DNA from: a bacterium
Lineage (GTDB): Bacteria > CLD3
Assembly (NCBI GenBank): GCA_020850775.1
Contig: JADZEA010000076.1
Location: 1 to 40,659 of the forward strand
Direction of reading: 5' to 3'
DNA length: 40,659 nt
The translations under genes and the position numbers were made by a program. The notes below the pieces were generated by a model. The model saw only the letters and a list, made by a program, of their open reading frames with translations. It was not told where the DNA came from and searched no databases. Positions 7,695 to 18,100 of the stretch are shown piece after piece (within the stretch, counting starts at the first letter, position 1; each line of letters opens with the position of its first letter).

Positions 7695-8624
7695 ATGATT
7701 AGTATTCAAAACGTTTCTAAACTTTACGGAACGGCTAAAGCAGTTGACAATGTTTCTCTTGAAATTGCAAAAGGTGAAATTTTAGGATTTCTTGGTCCTA
7801 ACGGAGCAGGTAAAACTACAATGATGAAAATGGTTACGTGCTTTTTCCCACCTTCAGATGGAAGTATCCAGGTTGACGGTTACAATGTTTACGATGACAG
7901 CCTGAAAATTCGTGAACTCATTGGCTATTTACCTGAACACAACCCCCTTTACCTGGAAATGAATGTTGTTGACTACTTAAAATTCGTTGCAGAAGTTAGA
8001 AAAATTTCGGATAAACTAAAACGCATCAGAGAAATTATTGACCTTTGTGGAATTGGTGAAATGAAATCTAAACTCATCGGGCAACTTTCCAAAGGTTACA
8101 GACAAAGAGTTGGTTTAGCTCAGGCTCTGATTCACAATCCACAAATTTTAATCCTTGACGAGCCTACGACAGGTTTGGACCCAAACCAAATCGTTGAAAT
8201 CAGAAACCTGATCCGTGATTTGGGAAAAGACAAAACGGTCATTTTTTCAACTCACATCCTTTCGGAAGTTCAGGCAATCGCAAGCCGTGTAACAATCATT
8301 AACAACGGAAAAATTGTTGCTGACGGTTCTGCTGAAGACCTTAAAAATACTGTTAAAGGCGGGGCAAAAATCAATCTTGAAATTAAAGCTAATGATTCTG
8401 AAGAAATTATTTCAAAATTTCAGGGAATTATGGGGATTGAACAAGTCAAAACTGATAGTTTCAGCAACGGACACTACAAACTTCATCTTGAAACAGTAAA
8501 AGGTTTTGATGTTCGTGAAGCAATTTTTGACCTTGTTGTAAGCCAAAACTGGAAACTTCTTGAGCTAAAACGTGAGCAAACAAGCCTTGAAGATGTTTTC
8601 CGTAACCTTACACAACAAAATTAA
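7695..8624 (+). CDS. ABC transporter ATP-binding protein, GldA-like
   Basis: A 309-residue ABC ATPase of the ABC-2/GldA/CcmA class. Walker A GPNGAGKTT is at 34-42, the signature LSKGY at 131-135 (GQLSKGYRQRVGLAQAL), Walker B LILDEPTTGLDP from about 152, and the switch His in STHILSEV. The roughly 100-residue C-terminal extension after the ATPase core is typical of GldA-type proteins. It is followed within ten bases by its permease. In gliding Bacteroidota GldA/GldF/GldG are required for gliding, but close relatives occur in non-gliding species, so the substrate here is unknown and no gld symbol is given. Confidence 0.9.
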   Translation: MISIQNVSKLYGTAKAVDNVSLEIAKGEILGFLGPNGAGKTTMMKMVTCFFPPSDGSIQVDGYNVYDDSLKIRELIGYLPEHNPLYLEMNVVDYLKFVAEVRKISDKLKRIREIIDLCGIGEMKSKLIGQLSKGYRQRVGLAQALIHNPQILILDEPTTGLDPNQIVEIRNLIRDLGKDKTVIFSTHILSEVQAIASRVTIINNGKIVADGSAEDLKNTVKGGAKINLEIKANDSEEIISKFQGIMGIEQVKTDSFSNGHYKLHLETVKGFDVREAIFDLVVSQNWKLLELKREQTSLEDVFRNLTQQN

Positions 8625-8633
8625 GGAGCTAAA

Positions 8634-9344
8634 ATGTCAAATATTCTTTCTATTTTTCGTAAGGAGCTAAACTCGTACTTCGATTCTTCCCTTGCTTACA
8701 TTTCTATTTTTTTGTTTTTAATAATTACGGGAATCGGATTTTTTAATTTTAGCTTTTTCATTCAAAAGCAAGCCGATGTCAGGGATTTATTTTTCTTCTG
8801 CAGCGCTGTTTTTGTCGTAACAATTCCTGCAATTACAATGAAAACAATCTCTGAAGAATTAAAAAATGGAACTCTTGAACTACTAACAACTTATCCAATC
8901 CGTGATTTTGAAATAATTGTCGGAAAGTTTTTAGCTTCTTTCATCTTACTTTTAGTAACTATTGCACTAACTTTTGTTTACACTTTTTCAGTTTCAACAC
9001 TTGGAAACCTTGATGAAGGAATTGTGATTGGTGGTTACATCGGTTTAATTTTGATGGGAGCAACGCTAATTTCTTTGGGAATTTACATCTCAAGCGCAAC
9101 TGAAAGTCAGGTTGTTGCTTTAATTATCAGTGTTGCAATTACTTTCTTTTGGGTTTTTCTTGACAACATTTTAGTTTTTATCAGTGGAAATGTTAGAATC
9201 ATTGATTTCCTTGCAATTGATTCGCATTTTGCAAACATTCAACGTGGCGTTGTAGATTCAAGAGATTTAATTTACTACTTTTCATTCACTGGATTATTCT
9301 TGTTTTTAGCAACACGCAAACTTGCAAGCAGAAAATGGAGTTAA
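8634..9344 (+). CDS. ABC-2 type permease, GldF-like
   Basis: A 236-residue integral membrane protein with six predicted helices (from about 18, 53, 100, 135, 155 and 215) and the conserved SEELKNGTLELLTTYPIRDFEIIVGKF segment (quoted in parts: SEELKNGTLE, LLTTYPIRD), typical of ABC2_membrane_3/GldF permeases. AAGGAG stands seven bases before ATG. It sits between the ATPase and the GldG-like gene, whose start is four bases past its stop, with GGAG inside this gene's last codons. Confidence 0.9.
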   Translation: MSNILSIFRKELNSYFDSSLAYISIFLFLIITGIGFFNFSFFIQKQADVRDLFFFCSAVFVVTIPAITMKTISEELKNGTLELLTTYPIRDFEIIVGKFLASFILLLVTIALTFVYTFSVSTLGNLDEGIVIGGYIGLILMGATLISLGIYISSATESQVVALIISVAITFFWVFLDNILVFISGNVRIIDFLAIDSHFANIQRGVVDSRDLIYYFSFTGLFLFLATRKLASRKWS

Positions 9345-9348
9345 AAAA

Positions 9349-10929
9349 ATGACAGACAAAAAAACATCTTTCAAACTAAATTCAAACCTACTTTTATTGG
9401 TGATTGTTGGAATTTTAATCGCAATTAACGTGATTTCCAACTACTTTTTCACAAGAATTGACTTGACGGAAGAGAAAATTTTCACACTTGCTCCAACAAG
9501 TATTGAAACAGTCAAAAACCTTGATGACAAACTTTTCATTAAAGCATACTTTAGTGCCGATATTCCTTCTCCTTTTTCAAACACAAGGCAATACTTACAA
9601 GACCAACTTGATGAGTACAGAGCTTATTCAAACGGAAACCTTGTGTACGAATTTATTTCTGACAGCCTTGACAGAGAAGCACCAAAAGCAGGAATTCAAC
9701 CCGTTGACCTGCGGGTTGTGGAAAACGACCAAATTTCTGTTCGCAGAGTGTACCTTGGTCTTGTCATGAACTACGAGGATAAAAAAGAAGTTATGCCTTT
9801 TATCCAAAGTTCTGAAGGACTTGAGTACGACTTGACAAAAAGAATTTTGAAACTTACAACTGAATCTACAAAAAAAATTGGTTTTCTTACCGGACACGAT
9901 GAAGCCGACGAAAAATCCCTGCAAACCGTTCGTTCTCATTTGCTTGAACAGTACCAAGTTGTCCCTGTTTCAACAGAATTTGGCAAAAAAATTCCACAAG
10001 ACATTGCTGCTTTACTTGTCATTTCGCCTAAAAAAGCACTTTCAGAATGGGACAAGTACGCAATTGACCAATATTTAATTGGTGGTGGAAAAGTCGGTTT
10101 TTATCTAAACCAGGTTGCCGTTGAGCTTTCACAACAACAATCAGAAAATCTAAACCTGAACCTTGACAACTTACTTGCAAGTTATGGAATTAAAGTTAAT
10201 CAAAACCTTGTTCAAGACTTGCAAAACCAACCAATTAACGTCCAGGAAAGACGTGGAATTTTTAACATTAACCGCCAAATTCCTTACCCGTTTTTGCCTT
10301 TAGTCAGAACTTTTGCAAAAGGTGAGGGAATGGTTAAAGACCTTGAAAATGTTTCTTTCTATTTTGCAAGCACGATTGACACAACAGCTGCAAAAGAAAC
10401 TTCGGTTTACAAAGTGCTTGCCTACAGTTCTCCTTATTCAAAAACTGCAAGCGGAGAATACCAGCTTTACCCGCAAGATCCTTCACAAATCAATAAAAAT
10501 GATTACAACCTTGGAAAACAGGCGTTGGCAGTCAGCGTTTCAGGAAAAATTACTTCTGCCTTTGCAAGCGGAAACAGACCTCAGTTTATGCGACCCGATT
10601 CAACTTTTGGTGATGACATTCAACCAACTTTGTTAGAAACCGAAAACGCAAGAGTTTTTGTTGTTGGAGATGGTGATTTTATGCAGGAGAATTTCAAAAA
10701 CCAACCTGACAACATTAATCTTTTCCTGAATTCTGTAGATTGGTTAGCTTCAAGTGAAGGTTTGATTTCAATTCGTTCACGCGAAGTTACGGATAGAAAA
10801 ATTGAAGAAATTACCGACGGAAAAAAAGATTTTATTAAATGGGGAAACAGCATTGGACTTCCTTTGCTTGTTTTAGTGTTTGGGCTTGTCAGGTGGCAAG
10901 TTCGTAAAAATCATAAAGTAGAGGTATAA
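9349..10929 (+). CDS. GldG-like ABC auxiliary protein (ABC_transp_aux)
   Basis: A 526-residue protein with one N-terminal TM helix (LLLLVIVGILIAINVISNYF), a large extracytoplasmic domain and one C-terminal TM helix near 500-518. The early motif TRIDLTEEKIFTLAPTSIETV and later IGFLTGHDE and VFVVGDGDFMQ are characteristic of the ABC_transp_aux/GldG family. ATG 9349 is preferred over an upstream TTG because GGAG (9337-9340) is well spaced and overlap with the permease is avoided. It is the extracytoplasmic partner of the two preceding ABC subunits; its role is not defined outside gliding studies. Confidence 0.88.
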   Translation: MTDKKTSFKLNSNLLLLVIVGILIAINVISNYFFTRIDLTEEKIFTLAPTSIETVKNLDDKLFIKAYFSADIPSPFSNTRQYLQDQLDEYRAYSNGNLVYEFISDSLDREAPKAGIQPVDLRVVENDQISVRRVYLGLVMNYEDKKEVMPFIQSSEGLEYDLTKRILKLTTESTKKIGFLTGHDEADEKSLQTVRSHLLEQYQVVPVSTEFGKKIPQDIAALLVISPKKALSEWDKYAIDQYLIGGGKVGFYLNQVAVELSQQQSENLNLNLDNLLASYGIKVNQNLVQDLQNQPINVQERRGIFNINRQIPYPFLPLVRTFAKGEGMVKDLENVSFYFASTIDTTAAKETSVYKVLAYSSPYSKTASGEYQLYPQDPSQINKNDYNLGKQALAVSVSGKITSAFASGNRPQFMRPDSTFGDDIQPTLLETENARVFVVGDGDFMQENFKNQPDNINLFLNSVDWLASSEGLISIRSREVTDRKIEEITDGKKDFIKWGNSIGLPLLVLVFGLVRWQVRKNHKVEV

Positions 10930-10930
10930 A

Positions 10931-11041
10931 ATGAAAAAAATAACTTGGTTAGCTTTAGTTTTAGGAACGCTTGGAGCAATCATTTATTTTTTAAGTAAAG
11001 TTGTTGAAACTAAAAAGGAAGTTCCACAAAACAAGGATTAA
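10931..11041 (+). CDS. 36-residue single-pass membrane peptide
   Basis: A small open frame (ATG 10931, TAA 11039-11041) placed one base after the GldG-like stop and two bases before the DUF4340 start, with GAGG upstream. The peptide starts MKKITWLALVLGTLGAIIYF, a TM helix, then has a charged tail SKVVETKKEVPQNKD. Its start resembles the next protein's start (MKKTGLLAVVLVALGIIAYF), suggesting a partial duplication of that signal anchor. Tight packing in the operon argues that it is translated. Function unknown. Confidence 0.65.
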   Translation: MKKITWLALVLGTLGAIIYFLSKVVETKKEVPQNKD

Positions 11042-11043
11042 AA

Positions 11044-11976
11044 ATGAAAAAAACAGGACTTTTAGCAGTAGTTTTAGTCGCTCTTGGAATTATTGCTTAT
11101 TTTTCAGTAAAAGGCAGCAACACAAGTTTTAGTTCGGATTTGCCAAAAGATTTTTTTGCAGCCGATACAACAAAAATTACTTCAATTGAGCTAAAATCAA
11201 TCAAAAATGGTGAAATTGCCATTTCAAAAGAAGGCGAATTTTGGAAACTGACAAAACCTGTTGTTTACCAGGCTGACCAAAGTAAGGTTAATGCAATCAT
11301 TAATGAAATTCCAAAAATTTTGATTAACAATCCGGAACAATCAAACAACCCTGAAAAATTTGAAAAATATCAAGTCAGTGATTCAACGGGAACTTTTGTA
11401 AAATTTTTAGCCGGAAACGAAGTTCTCGCAGAATTTATTGTCGGGAAATCAGCTTCTTCAGGAGTTTTTTTGAGGCAGCCAAATAAAAATGCTGTAATAC
11501 TTGCCGAAAGTTTTAATTCCTATCTTTTTACGCAACCTTCTGAACAGTTTAGGGACAGAACAGTTTGTAAACTCAAAGCCGAAGAAATCACAAAATATTT
11601 TGTAAAATCTTTAAAAGGTGAGCTAACAATTGAAAAAGCTGATTCACTTTGGGTAGTTACAGGTAGCGAAGCAAAGGAAAAAACAACTCAGGCAGACGAA
11701 AGTTTAATTGAAACTTGGGGAGCACGTTTTGCAAATCTTTTCGCTTCAAAATTTCACGATGCACAAAGCGATTTTACAAACCCAACACTTTCAGTTAAAC
11801 TAACAACTCCGCAAGGTGAAAAAACTTTCTTAGCAGTTGAAGACAAAGACACAAACTTTTACCAGGTAAAATATTCTGATTCCGAGCAAATCTTTTTGAT
11901 TGCAAAAGGTGTGTTGGATTCTTACAATAAAAGTTACGACGAACTGAAAAAACAAGAACAACCTAAGAAAAAGTAA
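11044..11976 (+). CDS. DUF4340 domain protein
   Basis: A 310-residue protein with an N-terminal signal anchor (MKKTGLLAVVLVALGIIAYF) and an extracytoplasmic domain in which a beta pattern recurs twice (ISKEGEFWKLTKPV near 57-70; IEKADSLWVVTG near 197-208). DUF4340 proteins commonly follow GldG/ABC_transp_aux genes, as here, and probably act with that complex outside the inner membrane. AAGGA lies about five bases before ATG. Last gene of the ABC operon; no clean terminator follows. Confidence 0.85.
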   Translation: MKKTGLLAVVLVALGIIAYFSVKGSNTSFSSDLPKDFFAADTTKITSIELKSIKNGEIAISKEGEFWKLTKPVVYQADQSKVNAIINEIPKILINNPEQSNNPEKFEKYQVSDSTGTFVKFLAGNEVLAEFIVGKSASSGVFLRQPNKNAVILAESFNSYLFTQPSEQFRDRTVCKLKAEEITKYFVKSLKGELTIEKADSLWVVTGSEAKEKTTQADESLIETWGARFANLFASKFHDAQSDFTNPTLSVKLTTPQGEKTFLAVEDKDTNFYQVKYSDSEQIFLIAKGVLDSYNKSYDELKKQEQPKKK

Positions 11977-11997
11977 TTTTGCAAGCTCAAACAGTTT

Positions 11998-12049
11998 CAT
12001 TCACTTTGTTACAAAAAAACACTGTCGGGATTTGGAGACCTTAGTTTTG
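11998..12049 (+). pseudogene. Relic of a VOC-family gene (5' and 3' ends joined)
   Basis: Bases 12018-12044 read NTVGIWRP then TAG and, with the five bases after, match the end of the intact VOC gene (35396-35755, minus strand) at 31 of 32 positions. Bases 11998-12013 match that gene's beginning (the HSLCY region) at 15 of 16. The roughly 300 bases between are missing. This looks like an old second VOC copy that lost its middle. Both remnants are in the same order and orientation, and the frame is not maintained across the junction. Confidence 0.7.
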
Positions 12050-12168
12050 TTGTGTGAGTGTCTTACTTCTTGGTGAGGCTCTCACACTGAAACTTTCGCG
12101 GAATCCACGCTTCTTAGCGGGGTTTACGCTAAAAAAATCCTGTCCTTGAAACCCAAAAAATAAAAAAC

Positions 12169-15100
12169 TTAGTTTTCCCACGTTACAACGTAGAAAAATT
12201 TCCCACTGCTTACAGCGTTTGTGTCTGTGTAATTTGTGTTTGAAGTTTCATCAATTGGAACTAAACCCGTTACTTCTGTAATTGGAACTAAACTTCTGTA
12301 AATTTTATAGTTAGTTGCTCCAACTACTGCTGACCAGTTTAAAACTGCAGCGTTCCCGTTCTTTTGGATTTTTAAATCGGAAACAGGTGGCAAAACGCTT
12401 AAACTCACTGTAACGTAATCCGTTTTTAGTAAACTATCACTTTCCGTTCCGTTGGAAACAACAAGTTTTACACTGAAAGTTCCCGCTTGCGTGTAGCTGA
12501 AAACAGGATTTTGTGTCGTTGCGTCGGTTGTTCCGTCGTTCTGAAAATCCCAAAACCAACTTGTAACCTGATTTGGAAAACCAACCGAAAAATCCGTAAA
12601 AGTTACGTTCAAAGGTGCTTCTCCGCTCACAACACTTGCTTGAAAATTAGCTTCCAAAGGAACTGAAAGATTGTTAAAAGCAACCAAAGGTAAAACTTGT
12701 AAACTACCATTTTCCACAAGTGTAAGGTTTCTGTTTGAAATGGAATCTTCCCACACAAAAACTCCATTTTTTAAGTGCAAAAACTTAAACTCAACATTTT
12801 TTGGTTCACAAGCAGCAAAAACCAAAGTGTCAGCAAAAATGTTTGCAGAAACCTGAGTTAGCTCAATTCCGCTCCAACCTGAAAAAGTTCCCGCAACAAA
12901 AACGCTTTCAATGGAATCGGCTACAACAAGAACCTGAAAGTAAACCTGTGTCGTTTGTGCTGTAACTGTCGGAACTACGTTATCAAAAAATACAGTAGCC
13001 AAAGTTGTGTCTGAGTTTGCAAAATCCAAGTTCAAAGTTCTGTTTCCAATTTGGTCTTCCCAGTTCACAACCGAACTTCCGTCTGTAAAACAGAAAAATT
13101 TGTACTCTTGATTTAAAGTGCTTCCGGCAAGGATTTGGTAATTCCCTGAAAAAATTTTGTCGTTGTTTGCGTCAAAAATCTTAGTCCCGTTCCAACCCGA
13201 AAAAGTCCCTGCAACAAAAACACTGTCAATCGTCTGTAAACAGTAGTTAGTCAGGTCAACGCTGAAAGTTACGTTTTTACTTTGCGAAAGCACGTCGTTA
13301 AAAGTTACTGTTGGCAAAGTTTGGCTCGTGTTCGTGTCGTCAAGCGTAAAGTTTCTGTTGCCAATCGTTTCCCAAACCGTTTCAGTTCCGTTGCTGTAAG
13401 TAAATTTATAATTTCTTGTTTTCACGCTGCAACCCGGAAAAGCAAAAACACCACTGTAAACGTTTCCGCTTCCTGAAACTAAAGGAATTGCCGTTGGATT
13501 CCAGTTCGTAAAATCACCTGTAAGGTAAACATTTGTAACTACTCCGCTTACAAAAGAAAAATCCACGCTGAAAGTTACGTTCACGTTTTGAACGGTAACG
13601 GTTGTTGGTTCTGTGTTGTTGAAGTAAACAGTTGCCAAAGTTTGGTTCGTTTGCAAAGTGTCAATCGTTAAGTTTCTGTTTGGAACGTCGTTTTCCCAAA
13701 CAAAATTTGTGCTTCCGTTTGCGTAGTAAACAAATTTAAATTCCTGATTTAAAGTGTCTCCAACTGCGAAAGTGTGAGTTCCAGTGTAAATTTTGTCGTT
13801 GTTTGTGTCCGAAAGTTTCAAAGGGTTTAAAGCCCAGTTCGTAAAACTTCCGGCAACAAAAACGCTGTCAATTGTTTCCGAACAAAAAGCATTCAGGTTA
13901 ACGTTAAAAGTTACATTTTCAGGTTGTAAAATCCCGTTTTGAGAAACTACCGTGATGTTTTTTGTTTCAAAATCCGAAAGTGTTCCGTCTGAAACCGTAA
14001 GTTTTACTGCGTAAGTTCCAACGTTTGTGAAAGTGTGTGAAGTGATTGAAGTGATGTCGTCGGTTGTTCCGTTACTGTCAAAATCCCAAAGGTAACTTGT
14101 AATTGGATTTGTTCCCTGTGTGGAAGTGCTTGTAAAATTAACTGTCAGAGGAGAAAATCCACTCAAAACACTTGCCGTAAAATCTGAGTTTGGTGGAGTT
14201 GGTGGTAAAACTAAGTTGTTAAAAGTTACAGTTGCAAGGTTTTGTGTTGGTAAAGAATCGTTTAAAACCAAAGTTCTGTTTGCGATTTGGTCTTCCCAAA
14301 AAACGTTCGTTCCGTCAGTGTACGTGAACTTGTAGAGGTAACTTTCGTTGCTGCAAGCGGGAAAAACGTAGCTTCCGCTGTAAGTTGTTCCGTTGACCAA
14401 AGTTAGCGGAACTGCTGAAGTGTTCCAGTTTACAAAATTTCCCGTTACTGAAACACTTGTAAAAGGAGCTTGAACAACAGCAAGGTCAACTTGAAAATTT
14501 ACAGTAACTTGTTGAGTTGTAAAATTTGAGTAAACGTCGTTAAAAAATACTGTTGACAAAGTTTGAGTTGAGTTTGTGTCATTGATTGTCAGGTTCCTGT
14601 TTGCGATTTGGTCTTCCCAGGTTGTTGTTCCGTTGCTCGTGTAAACGAACTTGTACTGTTGGTTTTCGCTTGTTCCTGCGGGAAAAGTGTAAGAACCTGT
14701 CCAAATTTTGTCGTTGTTCGGGTCTGAAAGCGAAACCGCCTGAGAACCTGTTGACCAGTTTGAAAAAGTTCCCGTAGCTTTGACTTCTGAAACTGTGTTT
14801 GTGAAAGTGCAGGAAGCGTTCAGGTCAAGGCTAAAAGTTACTGTAACACTTTGGTCAATTCCTGCAAGAGTTACGTTTACAAAATCATTTTTAGTTTCTG
14901 TAACGGTTGAAACTCCATCAAAAATTGTTAGTTTGACGCTTTTTAAACCTTGTGTTGTGTACGTGTAAGAAGGATTTTGTCCTGTTGCGTCAGTTGTTCC
15001 GTTGTTGTCAAAATCCCAGTTCCAGCTTTGAATCGGATTGTTTCCGGCAGTTGAGAGGCTTAAAAAATTTACAGTTAAGGGCAAGTTTCCGCTTGTCGGG

Positions 15101-18100
15101 TTTGCGGAAAAATCGGCAGTGAGCGAAGTTGAGTTTCCGTCCGGAAAGCCGTCGTTGTTTGCGTCAACTGTAAAAATTACGGAGTTGTTGATTGTTGGTA
15201 AGTTTGTTCCTGTTGTGTTTGAAGGAGCAGAATCGGAACTAAGTTGTGTTTGAGTTGCAAGCGAAGCAACAAGGCGAATCGTAGCTCCTGATTTTACGAT
15301 TCCTTCGCCGAGTTCGTAAAGTGCGTTCCAGGGAATTGCGATTTCTGAGCCGGTCAAAGTTCCCGTCAGGAAAGTTCGTGAAAAAACAGAACTAACCTGA
15401 GTTGCGTTGGTTAAAGAATTAATTTTCCAAAAATCACCGTTAGAACCGGCGTACGAACCGAACTGAAAATCAACTTTCATTTGGGAAGCAGAGTTAAAAA
15501 CTGCGTTTCTGTCCCAAACATTGATTGTTGAAAGGTTTGTTTGCCCGTTTGCACCATTTGGGTCAGTGTCAAGGTAAAGAAGCCAGGAAAGGTTTGAGGC
15601 GACTTGTCCGTCAATTCCCAAGTAAAGGTAAAGAGAATCCCAATCCATAAAAATCGTTTCAATTTCGTTACTTGCTCCTAAAAATGAATCGTTGTTCGGG
15701 TCGTCAACTAAAATTGTTGAATTGTCCCATTCGTTAGCGTCAAAAAAACCGTCAATTGTTTTGCTAATGTTTTCAAGTTTCCAAACTCCGTAACCGTCAA
15801 AGAAAAAATACCTTTCGTTACCGTTTCCGAGCGTGTTTTGGAAAGAGTTAGCTTCAGCCAAAAGTCTGACGTTGTTGAAATCAGCATTTTTGAAGTTGCC
15901 AGCAGTTGTTTGGTCAAGCTGAATCCTGATAATTTGTGAGTTGCCGGTGTTCAAAATCGTTGAGTTTGCAAGCGAAAAATCAGGAACGTTGTCAAAATTT
16001 GTGTCAAAGCCAATGTTTGCAAGGCTTGTTTGAGAGAAATTCATCGTGTCATCGAAACGCAAAATCAAAATTCCTGTTTGAGCAAAAAAATCAATGTTTG
16101 AGACTAAAGGTTTGTTCACAACAGTTGAAGCCAAAGCGTCAAGTTCAGGAGAAGTCAAACCGTTTGGTTGAGCGTAACCGCCGTAAAGCAGAAAATCAAA
16201 AGTTCCGTTTCCACTGATTTCATCGCCCTTGACGAGTGTTGAAGTAAACTCTGCAGTGTGAGAAGCGCCGCCGCTTCCGACGACACAGGCAACAGTTGCG
16301 TTTGAACCTGTGTTTCTTTGTCCAAAGTAAGCACTTGTTGGAGCAAAAACTCTTTGAATGCCTTGTGGGTTCCAGGTTAGCGAGAGCAAATCAGGAGTAA
16401 ACCCGGATTTAATGTAAGTTGTTCCGGGAGTTGTGTAGCGAACTTTTAAGTAAGGTTGATTTTCTTCAAGCCTGATTCTTTTGGTCATTCCGTCTTTGAA
16501 CATTGAAATTTGAACGACTGAACCTGAACCGTTGTCAACAGTCCAGCCGTAAGATTCGTTAATCCAGTTTGCGTTTCCGTTGACAAAGACGTCTGAAAGC
16601 CCTGCAACGTGGTTAGCGTCGTTGTAATCGCCGGTTGTTCCTTCCCAGTAGGCGTTGTCGTTTCCGATTAGTGAGTAAGTGTAGTCTGTTCCTTTTGCAA
16701 AGAGCCAGCAAAGTCTTCCGCCTGTTCCTTCAAAAACTGCGAAAATTCTGTCGTTGTAAATTATCATTTCAACGGCTCCGTCAAGGTCAATGTCAGAAGT
16801 GTAAGCAGCAGTTGAATTTGTGTACCAGTTTGCAGCCCATTTTGCTGCTTCGGCGTAAACGTTTGTGTTTTTGATGTGTGCGGAGTAGTTGTGGATCCAG
16901 CCTGAAGTTTGTCCGCCAAGTCCTTCGTGCCAGGCAGTTTCGTGAATGTTTGTCATAAAAGTTAGCCAACCAGCTTCAGAAATTGAATTTGAGGCACTGC
17001 TTAAAAGATTGTTGTAAGTGTTCCACCAAACGTTTCCGTAGTTCCAGCCTGGATTGTGAAAATCAGACGGACTTTGCGTTCCTGCCCAATCTGTGTACCA
17101 GGCGTTGTTGTTTCCGCCGTAACCGTTGAAACCGCCGATTAAATCGTAAGTTCCGTTGTTTAAAGTAATTCCGTTTCCGTTAAATTTTCCTGAAGAGATT
17201 GCACTTGAAAGTTTCCAGGCTCCTTGCCAGGAGGAATTTGCTGAAAGCTGTTGGTTTAACCACAAAAAATTTTCAACTCCAGAGCTAACGGCTTGTCCGC
17301 TGACTTCTGCGAGAACTTCCCAATCAGTTCCATAAACTGCAATTCCATTTTCTCCAGTGCTTAAAATTGTATTCCAGGCGGCACCTGCGTTGTAGTTTAC
17401 GTTTCCGGTGAAAGTGTTGTCAATCGGAATCACACGCAAATTTATTCCGTTTCCATTGTTCATCCAATGAATTTTGTGGTTGTCAGCTCCTGCAAGGTGG
17501 ATGTAATCGTCAAGGATAACCGCTTCAATTCCATTTTGCGTCCAGTTGTCGCCGAGCCAGGTATCGGAAATTCCGGCGTCAGGGTAAGTTCCGCCTGAGA
17601 GCCAAACTCTTTCGGGAATCCAGGCGATTGAAGGGTTGTAGTTGTACACAAAATTTATTAAATCGTGCTGAGTTTTTACGGATTTGTTGTTTAGGTTATC
17701 GGGAAGAAAAGGCATAATGTGTTGTCCAAGTGCTGAAGAGACGATTTCTGCCCAACCTTGCTGTCCACCTTGAGCCAACCAGTCATTAAAAGTTGGGTCG
17801 TGCCATTCTGCAGCAGAAATTAAAGTTCCGCTCAGGTGGTAGTTTGCGGGAATGCTGTAGTTTTGTGAAATTGCGAGGAGTTCGTCAAAACCGTTTCCGG
17901 AAGAGTTTGGGAAAGTTGTTCCGCCGTCTGTTCCGCGAAAAACGTCTGTGTAAGTTAGCCCTTGGTTTCCGTGTAAAACAAAAGCACAGTTTCCTGTTTG
18001 TGTTGAGATTTGGTTTGAGCCTTTGAGAGTGTCGATTGTTTTTCCTGCGATTTCGGTAGTTACGAGGTAAGAAATCGGGAAAGTTTCGTTGTTAAAGATT

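Noticed and set aside
9322-9348. TTG start for the GldG-like gene inside the permease gene
   Set aside because: ATG 9349 has GGAG at good distance and avoids the overlap.
12052-12087. Hairpin GTGTGAG/CTCACAC as terminator for the ABC operon or the GH57-like gene
   Set aside because: No T-run follows on either strand. The nearby hairpin TTAGCG/CGCTAA (12114-12132) also lacks a proper tail.
12665-14850. Repeated short DNA phrases in the binding-domain region as a CRISPR-like array
   Set aside because: They are coding repeats of about 280 bases with diverged sequence, not short identical repeats with spacers.
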